NCBI RefSeq assembly: GCF_001468395.1
Contig: NZ_LNSG01000007.1
Location: 1-64,000 of the forward strand
Source of the DNA: Sphingopyxis sp. H073
GTDB taxonomy: Bacteria > Pseudomonadota > Alphaproteobacteria > Sphingomonadales > Sphingomonadaceae
Reading direction: 5' to 3'
DNA length: 64,000 bases
Below are positions 39,248 to 47,951 of the stretch, one piece after another. The position numbers and the translations under genes were made by a program. Position 1 is the first letter of the stretch; the number at the start of each line of letters is the position of its first letter. The notes under the pieces were generated by a model that saw only the letters and a program-made list of their open reading frames with translations, ran no database searches and was not told the DNA's origin.

Positions 39248-40444
39248 TCAGCCGACACCGACAATCCCCGCATCGATCAGGCGGGCGATTTCGCCCGAGG
39301 ACAGCGAAAGGCGCGAGGACAGTATTTCTTCGCTGTGCTGGCCGTTGAGGGGCGCAGGGCGCGGGGGCTCGCGATCCGCCTGCGGGATGGTGGCGAAGGC
39401 GCCCGCGGCGGGATAGGCGAAGCCGCTGGGGTTAGTGGTGCTGCCGAAGATCGGATTGTCCGCGACGAGCGCCGGGTCGTTCGCGGCGTCGTGCATCGTG
39501 CGATAGGGCGAATGGACGATCCCGCCCGCGTCGAAGGCGGCGGCGAGATCGGCATGGTCGCGGCTCGCGATCGCCTGTTCGAACAAGGGATAGAGGGCAT
39601 CGCGGTGGTCGAAGCGGAGGCCATCGTCCCTGGCGAAGGACACGCCGCGCGATGCTTCGATGCTCGCGATGGCATCGCCGAGGTTCAGCGCTGCTATCAG
39701 GTTCGCCCACTGGCGCGGGGTGACGACGACGATCATCGTCCGCGCGCCGTCGCGGGTCACGAAGTCGCGGCCGAAGAGGCCATAGACGGCATTGCCGAGC
39801 CGCGGGCGATTCTCGCCCGAGTAAAGCACTTCGGCGATCCCGCCGAGATTGGCGACGGTGCCGATCGCGACGTCCGACAGGGGGATGCGCACCTCGCCGC
39901 CCTCTCCGCTGACACTCCGCCGCTGGATCGCGGCGAGCAGCGCGAAGGCGGCATAGGCGCCGGTGAGCAGATCCCATGCGGGCAGCACATGATTGACGGG
40001 TTCGGGCCCCGCGCCGGTGAGCATCGGATAGCCGACGCTGTTATTGACCGTGTAATCGAGCGCGGGCGAGCCGTCGGCCCAGCCCATCACACGGACGGTG
40101 ATCAGATCGGGGCGGCCCTCGGCGAGCTTGGCGTGCGAGAGGAAGCCGTCAACGGGGAAGTTGGTGATGAACTGACCCGTCGCGCGCACCAATTCTTGCA
40201 GCAGTTCGCGCCCCTCGGGCTTGGACAGATCGAGCGCGACCGACTTCTTCGCGCGGTTGAGATTCTCCCAATAGAGCGAGTTATTCTCTGCGGTGACCGG
40301 CCAGCGACGGAAATCGGGGCCGCCGCCGATCTGGTCGACGCGGATCACCTCGGCGCCGAACTGCGCGCAATAGAGCCCGGCCGTGGGCGAGGCGACGAAG
40401 GAGGAGGCTTCGATGACCGAGAGGCCGGAGAGGAGGTTATACAT
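39248..40444 (-). CDS. Class III CoA-transferase (CaiB/BaiF family)
   Basis: This 398-residue enzyme moves CoA between carboxylic acids through a covalent aspartyl intermediate. The N-terminus MYNLLSGLSVIEASSFVASP and GAEVIRVDQIGGGPDFRRWP are typical; the segment GSPALDYTVNNSVGYPMLTG should hold the catalytic aspartate, and AVYGLFGRDFVTRDGAR belongs to the second part. It would activate the acid that the downstream beta-oxidation enzymes then degrade. ATG 40444 gives the normal family N-terminus; the open frame upstream is a repeat translated by chance. Confidence 0.93.
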   Translation of the reverse strand: MYNLLSGLSVIEASSFVASPTAGLYCAQFGAEVIRVDQIGGGPDFRRWPVTAENNSLYWENLNRAKKSVALDLSKPEGRELLQELVRATGQFITNFPVDGFLSHAKLAEGRPDLITVRVMGWADGSPALDYTVNNSVGYPMLTGAGPEPVNHVLPAWDLLTGAYAAFALLAAIQRRSVSGEGGEVRIPLSDVAIGTVANLGGIAEVLYSGENRPRLGNAVYGLFGRDFVTRDGARTMIVVVTPRQWANLIAALNLGDAIASIEASRGVSFARDDGLRFDHRDALYPLFEQAIASRDHADLAAAFDAGGIVHSPYRTMHDAANDPALVADNPIFGSTTNPSGFAYPAAGAFATIPQADREPPRPAPLNGQHSEEILSSRLSLSSGEIARLIDAGIVGVG

Positions 40445-40469
40445 GGACCGGGCCCACCCCCTCTGTGTT

Positions 40470-40632
40470 CCCCCGCGAAGGCGGGGGTCCATCACCCGAG
40501 CTATCGTCTTGCCATCGCCGTCCGCCAAATAAAGCGAGGGTAGGTGATGGCCCAGTATCGGGTTGAACTTGCCCCGCATGTTCAAGGATCGTCCGGGGGA
40601 CGATCCGACCCGACACTCCTTCGCGGGGGAAC
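40470..40632. repeat. Partly degraded palindromic repeat in the CoA-transferase leader
   Basis: CCCCCGCGAAGGCGGGGG at 40470-40487 matches the two other copies, but the opposite end survives only as CTCCTTCGCGGGGGAACAC (40614-40632). A separate hairpin GGATCGTC/GACGATCC lies between (around 40587-40607). No gene is seen in the 219-bp gap. Confidence 0.7.
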
Positions 40633-40663
40633 ACGCTGGAAAGGGATTGGGAGAAAATCACCT

Positions 40664-41830
40664 TCAAGCCGCCGCAAACTCGCGCAGCATATGCTTGGCG
40701 ATCTGGAGCTGCAGGATCTGCGTCGTGCCTTCGTAGATGCGATAGATGCGCGCATCGCGAAAGAAGCGTTCGGCGTCATATTCGGCGAGATAGCCGGCGC
40801 CGCCATAGACCTGGACGCAGGCGTCGACGACGCGGCCGCACATTTCGCTGGCGAATACCTTGAACGCCGCCGCCTTGCGCAGGACATTCTCGCCGGCGTC
40901 GGCGCGGCGCGTGACGTCCTCCATCATGCATTCGGCGGCGTAGATGTCGATCTCGCTCTGCGCGAGCATCTGCTGGATCAGCTGGAAGTTCGCGATCGGC
41001 TCGCCGAACGCCTTGCGCTCGGTCGCGTAGCGTACCGCGCTGTCGAGCGCGCGGCGGGCGTAGGCGGTCGCCGCGGCGCCGACCGACATGCGGCCGTTGT
41101 CGAGGCTCATCATCGCATAGGCGAAGCCCTTGCCGAGCTCGCCGCCGAGCAGCGCCTCGCCGCCGACGCGGACATCGTCCATCACGACGTCGGCAATATG
41201 ACTGCCCGACTGGCCCATCTTCTTGTCCGACTTGCCGATCGTGATGCCGGGGACGTCGAAGGGCACGACGAAGGCCGAGACATGCGCGTTCTTCGGCAGA
41301 TTCTCCTTGCTCGTCCGCGCCATGATCAGGCCGACTTTGGCGAAGGGCGAGTTGGTGATGTAGCGTTTGGTGCCGTTGAGGACCCAGCCGTTGTCGGTCT
41401 GCGTCGCGGTGGTCTGGAGCCCCGCCGAATCCGACCCCGATCCGGGTTCGGTCAGCCCGAAGCAGGCGATTTCGCCGGCGGCGACGCGCGGCAGCCATTC
41501 GGCCTTCTGCGCTTCGGTGCCGCCATTTTTCAGCGCCGAGGCGAACATGCCGATATTGATCGAGATGATCGAGCGGAACGCCGGCATTGCATAGCTGATC
41601 GTGTGGATCGTCTTGATATACTGGCTGACGTTCATTCCCGCGCCGCCATATTCTTCGGGAATCGTCAGGCCGAACAGGCCCATGTCGCGCATTTCGGCGA
41701 GGATGTCGTCGGGGATCGCGTCGCTCTCGACGATCTCCTTTTCGGCGGGGAGAAGGCGCTCGCGCACATAGCGCTGAAGCTGTTCGATGAACTGGTCGAA
41801 AACATCCGCGTCCATGCCGGGGTTGCTCAT
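40664..41830 (-). CDS. Acyl-CoA dehydrogenase
   Basis: This 388-residue short/branched-chain type acyl-CoA dehydrogenase has IPEEYGGAGMNVSQYIKTIH, the FAD motif CFGLTEPGSGSDSAGLQTTA and YITNSPFAKVGLIMART. The C-terminal YGGAGYLAEYDAERFFRDAR and IYRIYEGTTQI are the classic signature with the catalytic glutamate region. It transfers electrons to ETF. ATG 41830 has GAGGA at 7-nt spacing and lies 10 bp after the SDR stop; the longer frame lacks a site. Its closest role is in the same beta-oxidation sequence as the SDR and thiolase. Confidence 0.95.
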   Translation of the reverse strand: MSNPGMDADVFDQFIEQLQRYVRERLLPAEKEIVESDAIPDDILAEMRDMGLFGLTIPEEYGGAGMNVSQYIKTIHTISYAMPAFRSIISINIGMFASALKNGGTEAQKAEWLPRVAAGEIACFGLTEPGSGSDSAGLQTTATQTDNGWVLNGTKRYITNSPFAKVGLIMARTSKENLPKNAHVSAFVVPFDVPGITIGKSDKKMGQSGSHIADVVMDDVRVGGEALLGGELGKGFAYAMMSLDNGRMSVGAAATAYARRALDSAVRYATERKAFGEPIANFQLIQQMLAQSEIDIYAAECMMEDVTRRADAGENVLRKAAAFKVFASEMCGRVVDACVQVYGGAGYLAEYDAERFFRDARIYRIYEGTTQILQLQIAKHMLREFAAA

Positions 41831-41840
41831 GGGCTTTTCC

Positions 41841-42758
41841 TCAGATCGGGTCGTAGGGGAAGACATGCGCCGAAACCTCGTCGGCGCGTGCAAAGGAGGG
41901 GCGGAAGGCCGGGATCAGCTCGTTGGCAATCGCTTCGGCGGTCCAGCCTTCGAGCTTCGCCATCGATCGCACGGGACGCGGTTTCGAAAAGAGCGTGATC
42001 TCGTTCTTGCGCACGCTGAATATCTGGTTCGTCACATCTTTCGACAGGTCCGATGCGAGGTAGGCGACGAGCGGAGCGATCTTGTCGGCCGACATTTCCT
42101 GGATGCGCTTGACGCGCTCCTGCTCGGCGGGGGTCGTCGCGGGGATCGAGGCGGTCATGCGGCTCCACGCGAAGGGGGCGATGCAGTTGGAGCGCACGCC
42201 GGCGCGCGCCATGTCGAGCGCGATCGATTGCGACAGCGCGACGACGCCGAGCTTGGCGGCAGAATAGTTCGCCTGCCCGATGTTGCCAATGAGGCCGCTG
42301 GTCGAGGTGAAATGGATGAAGCTGCCCGACTGCTGTTCGCGGAAATAGGGCGTCGCGGCCTTCGAGACGTTGAAGACGCCGGTGAGGTTCACCTCGATAA
42401 CGCTCTTCCAGTCCTCATAGCTCATCTTGTGCCAGATGGTGTCGCGGAGGATCCCGGCATTGTTCACGACGGCGTCGATGCGGCCGAATCTAGCTACCGC
42501 GTCCTCGATGATGCCCGCGGCTTCCCTGGGGTCGGCGACATTGCCGAAATTGGCGGCGGCCCTGCCGCCTGCAGCGATGATGTCGTTCGCGGTCGTCTCG
42601 GCCGGAGCCGCGTCGCCGCCGTCCCCGGTCTGCGCGACACCCGGATCGTTGACGATGACCGCCGCGCCTTGCGCCGCGCAGTGGAGCGCGAGTTCGCGGC
42701 CGATACCGCGCCCGGCGCCTGTTATCGCAACGACCTTTCCGTCGAGGCATCCGCTCAT
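41841..42758 (-). CDS. SDR-family 3-hydroxyacyl-CoA dehydrogenase-like protein
   Basis: This 305-residue NAD(P)-dependent oxidoreductase has the cofactor motif TGAGRGIGRELALHC, NNAGILRD, and the catalytic Ser-Tyr-Lys set in TSTSG and GQANYSAAKLG. The VNDPGVAQTGDGGDAAPAET insert and extended C-terminus resemble the dehydrogenase unit of the peroxisomal multifunctional enzyme type 2, which oxidises (3R)-hydroxyacyl-CoA. It is first in the minus-strand operon and divergent from the IclR gene, with a 37-bp dyad between them. ATG follows GGGAG. Confidence 0.9.
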   Translation of the reverse strand: MSGCLDGKVVAITGAGRGIGRELALHCAAQGAAVIVNDPGVAQTGDGGDAAPAETTANDIIAAGGRAAANFGNVADPREAAGIIEDAVARFGRIDAVVNNAGILRDTIWHKMSYEDWKSVIEVNLTGVFNVSKAATPYFREQQSGSFIHFTSTSGLIGNIGQANYSAAKLGVVALSQSIALDMARAGVRSNCIAPFAWSRMTASIPATTPAEQERVKRIQEMSADKIAPLVAYLASDLSKDVTNQIFSVRKNEITLFSKPRPVRSMAKLEGWTAEAIANELIPAFRPSFARADEVSAHVFPYDPI

Positions 42759-42813
42759 CGCCGCTCTCCCGTTCGATTCGTGTTGGTAGCGCGATATGCC
42801 GCCCTTCGCATCA

Positions 42814-42850
42814 TTTCAACATTGAGAATTGATTTTTCATCACGTTGAAA
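42814..42850. promoter_or_regulatory. Probable IclR operator
   Basis: TTTCAAC (42814-42820) and GTTGAAA (42844-42850) form a perfect 7-bp dyad with a 23-nt centre, in the 106-bp gap between the SDR operon and the IclR gene. A smaller palindrome TCAACATTGA overlaps the left arm. The AT-rich block stands out from its surroundings. Confidence 0.65.
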
Positions 42851-42864
42851 ATATTTCAGCGAAG

Positions 42865-43605
42865 ATGACCGGCCCCGTACGCTCTGTTTCGCAAGCCTTC
42901 GCGATCCTCCGCCTGCTCGGCGAGGCCGGAGCGCTGACACTGTCCGATATCGGCCGGAGCGTCAGCCTGAGCCCGTCGAGCTGCCTCAATCTCTTGAAAA
43001 CGCTCGTCGCGGAGGGTGCGATCGAGCGGGAGACGGCGGGCAAACGCTATCGCCTGACCGCGCCGTGGCAGGCCGCCGAGGCGCTACGCGACAGCGCGGG
43101 CACGCGGCTTGTCGACCGGGCGCTGCCGCGCATGGCGGCGTTCGCGCAAGCAACCGAAGCCGCGGTCGGCCTCTGGAAGATCGTGTCGCGCGACCGGATG
43201 CAGCTCGCGGTGCGTGCCGAGAGCGATGCGGGGATGCGACTCAGCCTCGCCGACGACCAGCGCCAGCCGCTCGGCAGCGGCGCGGCGGGACGAGCGATCG
43301 CGGCGGTGCAGGGCGTGGGCGAAGGCGAGCTGGCGCGCCGCTATGCGCCGGTCCGCTGGCAGGCCGACCTGCCGTTCGAAACCTATGTGCGGCAGGTCCA
43401 CGAAGCGGCGGCGCGCGGCTATGCGATCGATCAGGGCTATACGCATCGCGGGGTGTGGACCGTGGCGGCGGGGACGACGGGCATAGCGCCCGGCTTTTGC
43501 CTGTCGGCGTCGGTCGTTGCGGGGTCGCAAAGCGATACCGAAATCGCGGCGCTAGGGGCAAAGCTGATCCTGCTGCGCGACGAGCTGATCCTGCAAGCCG
43601 CATAG
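42865..43605 (+). CDS. IclR-family transcriptional regulator
   Basis: This 246-residue regulator has an N-terminal winged helix (about 3-65: [40 protein letters not shown]) and a C-terminal effector-binding domain (about 80-245), with [16 protein letters not shown] in place of the usual family motif. It is divergent from the acyl-CoA cluster and is its likely pathway-specific regulator, sensing an acid or CoA ester. ATG 42865 gives the normal family N-terminus, but its ribosome site is weak. Confidence 0.9.
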   Translation: MTGPVRSVSQAFAILRLLGEAGALTLSDIGRSVSLSPSSCLNLLKTLVAEGAIERETAGKRYRLTAPWQAAEALRDSAGTRLVDRALPRMAAFAQATEAAVGLWKIVSRDRMQLAVRAESDAGMRLSLADDQRQPLGSGAAGRAIAAVQGVGEGELARRYAPVRWQADLPFETYVRQVHEAAARGYAIDQGYTHRGVWTVAAGTTGIAPGFCLSASVVAGSQSDTEIAALGAKLILLRDELILQAA

Positions 43606-43681
43606 CCATTGTTTCTTGTACGGCTCTGCCGTGCATGTCAGGGACGCGCGTAAATTGGGCGCATGCCGTAGCGGAGGGATT

Positions 43682-44914
43682 ATGAAATTCGACGTGGTGA
43701 TCGTGGGGGCCGGACACGGCGGCGCGCAGGTGGCGGTGATGCTGCGCACGCAGAAGTTCGAGGGCAGCATCGCGATCATCGGCGACGAACCCGAGCTGCC
43801 CTATGAGCGCCCGCCGCTGTCCAAGGAATATTTCGCGGGCGAGAAGGAATTCGAACGCATCCAGCTTCGCCCCGCCAAATATTGGGACGAACGCGAAGTG
43901 ACGATGCTGCTCGGCAAGCGTGTCGTTTCGGTCGATCCGTCGGCGCACACGGTGACGACGGACGGTGGCGAGACGATCGGTTATGGCAAGCTTGTCTGGG
44001 CGACCGGCGGCAGCCCGCGGATGTTGCCGATCCCCGGCGGCGACCTGCCGGGCGTGCAGGGGGTGCGGACCAAGGCCGATGCCGATGCGATGAAGGCGGC
44101 GTCGGAAACAGCAGAGCAGATCGTGGTGATCGGCGGCGGCTATATCGGGCTCGAGGCGGCCGCTGTGCTGACCAAGGCGGGTAAGAAGGTCGTGCTTCTG
44201 GAAGCGCTCGACCGCGTCCTCGCGCGTGTCGCGGGTGCCGAGCTCTCACGCTTCTACGAGAAGGAACACCGCGACCATGGCGTCGACCTGCGGCTCGGCG
44301 TCTGCGTCGATGCGATCGAGGGCGATACGCATGTCACGGGAGTCCGGCTCGCCGACGGCGAGGTCATCCCCGCCGACCTGGTTATCGTCGGTATCGGCAT
44401 CGTACCCGCGGTCGGACCGTTAATCGCGGCGGGCGCCGAGGGCGCGAGCGGTAGCGGGGGCGTGCTCGTCGACCGGCTCTGCAAGACGAGCCTGCCCGAC
44501 ATCTATGCGATCGGCGACTGCGCGGCGCATGTGAACGATTTTGCCGAAGGCGCGACGATCCGGCTGGAATCGGTCCAGAATGCCAATGACCAGGCGAATG
44601 TCGTCGCGAAGGGCATCGTTGGCGACGAGGCGCCCTATCATGCGATCCCGTGGTTCTGGTCGAACCAGTATGACCTCAAACTCCAGACCGCAGGCCTGTC
44701 GACCGGGCACGATCGGGCCGTGCTGCGCGGCGATCCCGCGACGCGCAGCTTCTCGATCGTCTATTTGAAGGCCGGCAAGGTCATCGCCCTCGACTGCGTC
44801 AATGCGACCAAGGACTATGTCCAGGGCCGGATGATCGTCACCGCCGGTCTTCACGCCACTCCTGAGCAGCTCGCCGACAGCGAAAAGCCGCTCAAGGAAT
44901 TGCTGCCCTCCTAA
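43682..44914 (+). CDS. FAD-dependent ferredoxin reductase-like oxidoreductase
   Basis: This 410-residue pyridine-nucleotide oxidoreductase resembles rubredoxin, rhodocoxin and putidaredoxin reductases. It has FAD motif [17 protein letters not shown], the family [22 protein letters not shown](P)H motif [20 protein letters not shown], and FAD motif [11 protein letters not shown]. It supplies electrons to a ferredoxin and monooxygenase, but no such partner gene is adjacent. ATG 43682 follows GGAGG. It converges on DUF4126 with overlapping stop codons. Confidence 0.9.
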   Translation: MKFDVVIVGAGHGGAQVAVMLRTQKFEGSIAIIGDEPELPYERPPLSKEYFAGEKEFERIQLRPAKYWDEREVTMLLGKRVVSVDPSAHTVTTDGGETIGYGKLVWATGGSPRMLPIPGGDLPGVQGVRTKADADAMKAASETAEQIVVIGGGYIGLEAAAVLTKAGKKVVLLEALDRVLARVAGAELSRFYEKEHRDHGVDLRLGVCVDAIEGDTHVTGVRLADGEVIPADLVIVGIGIVPAVGPLIAAGAEGASGSGGVLVDRLCKTSLPDIYAIGDCAAHVNDFAEGATIRLESVQNANDQANVVAKGIVGDEAPYHAIPWFWSNQYDLKLQTAGLSTGHDRAVLRGDPATRSFSIVYLKAGKVIALDCVNATKDYVQGRMIVTAGLHATPEQLADSEKPLKELLPS

Positions 44915-45543
44915 AGCGGGGGCAGGGCGGACTCTGCCGGCTCGTCGCCGAGCGCGCGTTTGAGCGTCGCCTTGATCTTGCGGAGCAGGCGGCGCAGCAC
45001 GATGATCACGATCACCGCAGCGACCAGCAGCAGGATCGCGATCACGATCGCGAGCGGCGGATAGGCGATTGCGAGCGCGAGGAGGCCGGTCGTCGCGACA
45101 TCCTCCCCGGTCGAGACTGCGGCATTGCTGAAGGGTTCGGGACTGACGTTGACCACCGCGCGCGTCGTCGCCTTGGCGCCGTGGCTGAGCAGCGCGCCGC
45201 CGCCGCCGAGCAGGAAGGCGACGACCTGCCAGGCCGGGTCCGAGCTGTCGACGAGCGCCAGCGCGAGCAGCGCACCGCCCAGCGGGCGGACGATGCTGTG
45301 GATCGTGTCCCACGCGGTGTCGACCCACGCGACCTTGTCGGCGAGGAATTCGGCGAGTGTCCCGACGCCCGCGATGCCGAGCACCCACGGGTTCGCGAGG
45401 ATCTGCAGCGCCTTCAGATGCTCGGGCAGCGGCAGCCAGCCGAAGTGCATGGCGATCCCGGTCGCGAAAATGGTGAGGTAGAGGCGCCAGCCCGCGAGCA
45501 GGCTCAGGCTACCGGCGACACCCAAAATCTCCAATATTCCCAT
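44911..45543 (-). CDS. DUF4126 membrane protein
   Basis: This 210-residue inner-membrane protein has about five hydrophobic segments, beginning [20 protein letters not shown], with the family-like [19 protein letters not shown] and [20 protein letters not shown]. The C-terminal helix ([20 protein letters not shown]) is followed by a basic cytoplasmic tail. No activity is known for the family. ATG 45543 matches the family N-terminus. Its stop overlaps the convergent reductase stop. Confidence 0.85.
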   Translation of the reverse strand: MGILEILGVAGSLSLLAGWRLYLTIFATGIAMHFGWLPLPEHLKALQILANPWVLGIAGVGTLAEFLADKVAWVDTAWDTIHSIVRPLGGALLALALVDSSDPAWQVVAFLLGGGGALLSHGAKATTRAVVNVSPEPFSNAAVSTGEDVATTGLLALAIAYPPLAIVIAILLLVAAVIVIIVLRRLLRKIKATLKRALGDEPAESALPPL

Positions 45544-45664
45544 GGCCCTGCTCCCACATCGGCCGGTGCGGATGCGCCGCATCTTGCACGCGGGGAGGGC
45601 TCCTCGCAATGGCCTGTCGGTGTCACCAGATGACAAGGCGGCCCGGCACGTTTATCGATTCGGC

Positions 45665-46456
45665 ATGACCGGAATCGCTTCATCATTCGCTCCCGCGCTC
45701 CCCGAAGGCGCCATTCCCGCCGCCACGCTCGTGATCATGCGCCCGTCGGCGGGCGGCGGACCCGACGAAATCCTGATGGTCAAGCGATCGAGCAACATGG
45801 CCTTTGCGGCGGGTGCGGTGGTGTTTCCCGGCGGTCGTATCGATCCCGACGATTTCACCGTCGCGCAGCGGCACGGATTTGCCGAAGGCGATGCCGATGG
45901 CGCCGCGCGGGTCGCCGCGCTCCGCGAAACACTGGAGGAAACGGGGCTTGCGGTCGGCTGGCCGTCGCTTTCCGAGCACGATTCATCGGATGTTCGGAGG
46001 GCTCTGCTGGGCGGCGAACTGCTCTCGGACATCCTCGCCGCACGGAACGATCGGGTCGCGCTCGACGCGTTGGTGCCGTTTACGCGCTGGTGCCCCAATT
46101 TCAAGGAAGCGCGAACCTTCGACACGCGCTTTTATGCGGTTTCCGCGCCGCCACACGGCCATGAGCTGACGGTGGAAGAGGCCGAGCACAGCCACATCTT
46201 CTGGGCCAGCGCGAAAGGCACGCTGGCGATGGCCGATGCAGGCGAGATTTCGATCATTTTCCCGACCCGCAGGAACCTCGAACGCCTGTCACAAGCCAAT
46301 GATTTTGAAGAGTTTTCGTTGCATGCCGGGCAGTTCCCGGTCGAGCTGGTAACGCCCTGGATCGAGGAGCGTGACGGCCGCCCCTATCTGTGCATTCCCG
46401 ACCATCTGGGATACCCCGTGACGAGGGAGGCTTTCGACCGCGTCAGGCGGGGGTAA
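45665..46456 (+). CDS. NUDIX hydrolase (NUDT19-like)
   Basis: This 263-residue protein has FAAGAVVFPGGRIDPDD followed, after a longer than usual insert, by the Nudix box core VAALRETLEETGLAVGW with the metal-binding REtLEEtG. This long spacing is seen in the NUDT7/NUDT19-like group acting on CoA or similar diphosphates. The later TRWCPNFKEARTFDTRFYAV fits that group. The start at 45665 is chosen by length and N-terminal pattern because no ribosome site is evident. A terminator follows at 46462. Confidence 0.88.
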   Translation: MTGIASSFAPALPEGAIPAATLVIMRPSAGGGPDEILMVKRSSNMAFAAGAVVFPGGRIDPDDFTVAQRHGFAEGDADGAARVAALRETLEETGLAVGWPSLSEHDSSDVRRALLGGELLSDILAARNDRVALDALVPFTRWCPNFKEARTFDTRFYAVSAPPHGHELTVEEAEHSHIFWASAKGTLAMADAGEISIIFPTRRNLERLSQANDFEEFSLHAGQFPVELVTPWIEERDGRPYLCIPDHLGYPVTREAFDRVRRG

Positions 46457-46461
46457 TTTGC

Positions 46462-46481
46462 CACCAATTTGGTGTTTTTTT
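46462..46481 (+). terminator. Intrinsic terminator of the NUDIX gene
   Basis: A short stem CACCA/TGGTG with an ATT loop is followed by seven T (46475-46481). It lies 6 bp after the NUDIX stop codon. An outer AATTTGC/GCAAATT pair encloses it. Confidence 0.75.
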
Positions 46482-46631
46482 ACTGATTTAGCAAATTCCT
46501 AACATTTGTTGGGCACTGGCAAAACGTCGTTGCAATCGCTGGCGACAATGCATAGAAGAACGATGCTGAATCAGGGTGGCTAGGTCCGCTGTGATTCGAG
46601 AATACTAGTTTTCCAGTGGACGGAGAATAAG

Positions 46632-46859
46632 ATGAACCTGCTCAAGAAGGCTGCGATCTCCCTCGCAGCAACGTCGATGATCGCGGCACCGGTTGCTGCT
46701 TCGGCTGCCCCGGCGGCTCGTGCGACCACCGATCTCGGTGGCGAAAGCGAACTCGAAGGCAGCACCAGCTGGATCATCGCGATCGTTGCTCTGGCTGCTA
46801 TCGTTGGTGGCATCATCATCGCGTCGGACAACAACGACGACGCGCCGACCAGCCCGTAA
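46632..46859 (+). CDS. Small exported protein with a C-terminal hydrophobic segment
   Basis: This 75-residue protein starts with a signal peptide (MNLLKKAAISLAATSMIAAP, cleavage near ASA). It has a short polar stretch (TTDLGGESELEGSTS), one hydrophobic segment (WIIAIVALAAIVGGIIIASD) and an acidic end (NNDDAPTSP). The mature protein could be a tiny inner-membrane peptide. It has a GGAG ribosome site and strong terminators on both sides, so it is an isolated and possibly well-expressed unit. No named family. Confidence 0.78.
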   Translation: MNLLKKAAISLAATSMIAAPVAASAAPAARATTDLGGESELEGSTSWIIAIVALAAIVGGIIIASDNNDDAPTSP

Positions 46860-46884
46860 TAAGGCTGTTTCGACAGTTACCGAA

Positions 46885-46920
46885 GGGCTCCGGACCATGG
46901 TCCGGGGCCCTTTGTGTTTT
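46885..46920 (+). terminator. Intrinsic terminator of the small exported gene
   Basis: A 12-bp stem with one wobble (46885-46896 with 46899-46910) is followed by TTTGTGTTTT. It lies 26 bp after the stop codon. Confidence 0.88.
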
Positions 46921-47007
46921 GGGCGGTATAAATTCCGGTTCAGTGCGGGCCGCAATCGGAGGTTCGCTTCTTGTGGCTGGCAGACCCGGCGCCTGTCTTG
47001 CCTTTGC

Positions 47008-47865
47008 CTATAGCGTAATCGAGCGAACCATCCGCGACCGCGCGAGCGGGATTGCCTGACGGGCTTTCGTGACCGCCTCTGCGTCGATTTCGACCGCAAT
47101 CAGGTCGAAGCCCTGGTCGCCAGCGCCGCTTTTCGCCGCTGCCTCCCCCAGAACGACGCCCCAAGGATCGACCGCCAGGCTGTGGCCATAGGTCGCGCGG
47201 CCGTCGGCATGGACGCCGCATTGCGCCGCGGCGATGACGTGACAGCCGGTCTCGATCGCACGCGCGCGAACGAGCGTATGCCAATGCGCCTCGCCGGTGG
47301 GCACCGTGAAGGCGGCGGGAATGGCGATCACCTCCGCCCCGCCATCGACGAGCGCGCGATAGAGTTCGGGGAAGCGCAAATCATAGCAGATGCTGAGGCC
47401 CAAACGGCCGATGGGCGTGTCGACGAGCGCGATCGCTTCGCCGCCGGCATAGGCGGCCGATTCAGTCCATTTCTCGCCCGTCGGCAGGTCGACGTCGAAC
47501 ATGTGGATCTTGTCGTAGCGCGCGCGGATGCTGCCGTCGGCACCAATCACATGGCTGCGGTTGACGCGCTTGCTGCCATCGTCGGACAGCAGCGGCATCG
47601 ACCCCGAGTGCAGCCATACGCCATGGCGCTGCGCCATGTCCTGCAATGCAGCCGGCCAGGGACTGTCGGCTTCGCGGACGATCTGCGCCGCCGACCGCTG
47701 ACGATCGCGGTCGAGCAGCAGCGACATTTCGGGAAGGAAGGCGATCGCAGCGCCATGTTTCGCTGCCTCGCCCAAAGCGCGGTCGATCGCCCGCAGATTG
47801 GCGTCGGGGTCGATGCCGCTCGTCATCTGCACGATCGCGGCGAGAGGGGGGAGCTTGGCGTCCAT
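47008..47865 (-). CDS. Nitrilase-superfamily carbon-nitrogen hydrolase
   Basis: This 285-residue protein has the nitrilase superfamily catalytic triad: Glu46 (AFLPEMSLLL), Lys119 (RYDKIHMFDVDLP) and Cys160 (GLSICYDLRFPELYRAL). The VDLPTGEKWTES and FTVPTGEAHWHTLVRARAIE segments resemble Nit1/Nit2-type amidases, which hydrolyse deaminated glutathione or omega-amides as metabolite repair; that assignment is inference. It starts at ATG 47865 and is divergent from the M16 peptidase. Confidence 0.92.
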   Translation of the reverse strand: MDAKLPPLAAIVQMTSGIDPDANLRAIDRALGEAAKHGAAIAFLPEMSLLLDRDRQRSAAQIVREADSPWPAALQDMAQRHGVWLHSGSMPLLSDDGSKRVNRSHVIGADGSIRARYDKIHMFDVDLPTGEKWTESAAYAGGEAIALVDTPIGRLGLSICYDLRFPELYRALVDGGAEVIAIPAAFTVPTGEAHWHTLVRARAIETGCHVIAAAQCGVHADGRATYGHSLAVDPWGVVLGEAAAKSGAGDQGFDLIAVEIDAEAVTKARQAIPLARSRMVRSITL

Positions 47866-47951
47866 CGCGTCTGGCTAGGCCGAAGCGCGGTGGAGGACAA
47901 GCGGCACGAAGTTCAGTGGCCAGCAAGGTTCGAAGGCGATAAGGTGGATGG

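Noticed and set aside
37551..40632. CRISPR-like array from the repeated palindromes
   Set aside because: Copies are kilobases apart, inverted, and lack regular spacers or cas genes; they are REP-type palindromes.
46921..47007. Possible small gene after the nitrilase on the minus strand
   Set aside because: A short frame ending KKRTSDCGPH is open but has no usable start codon.
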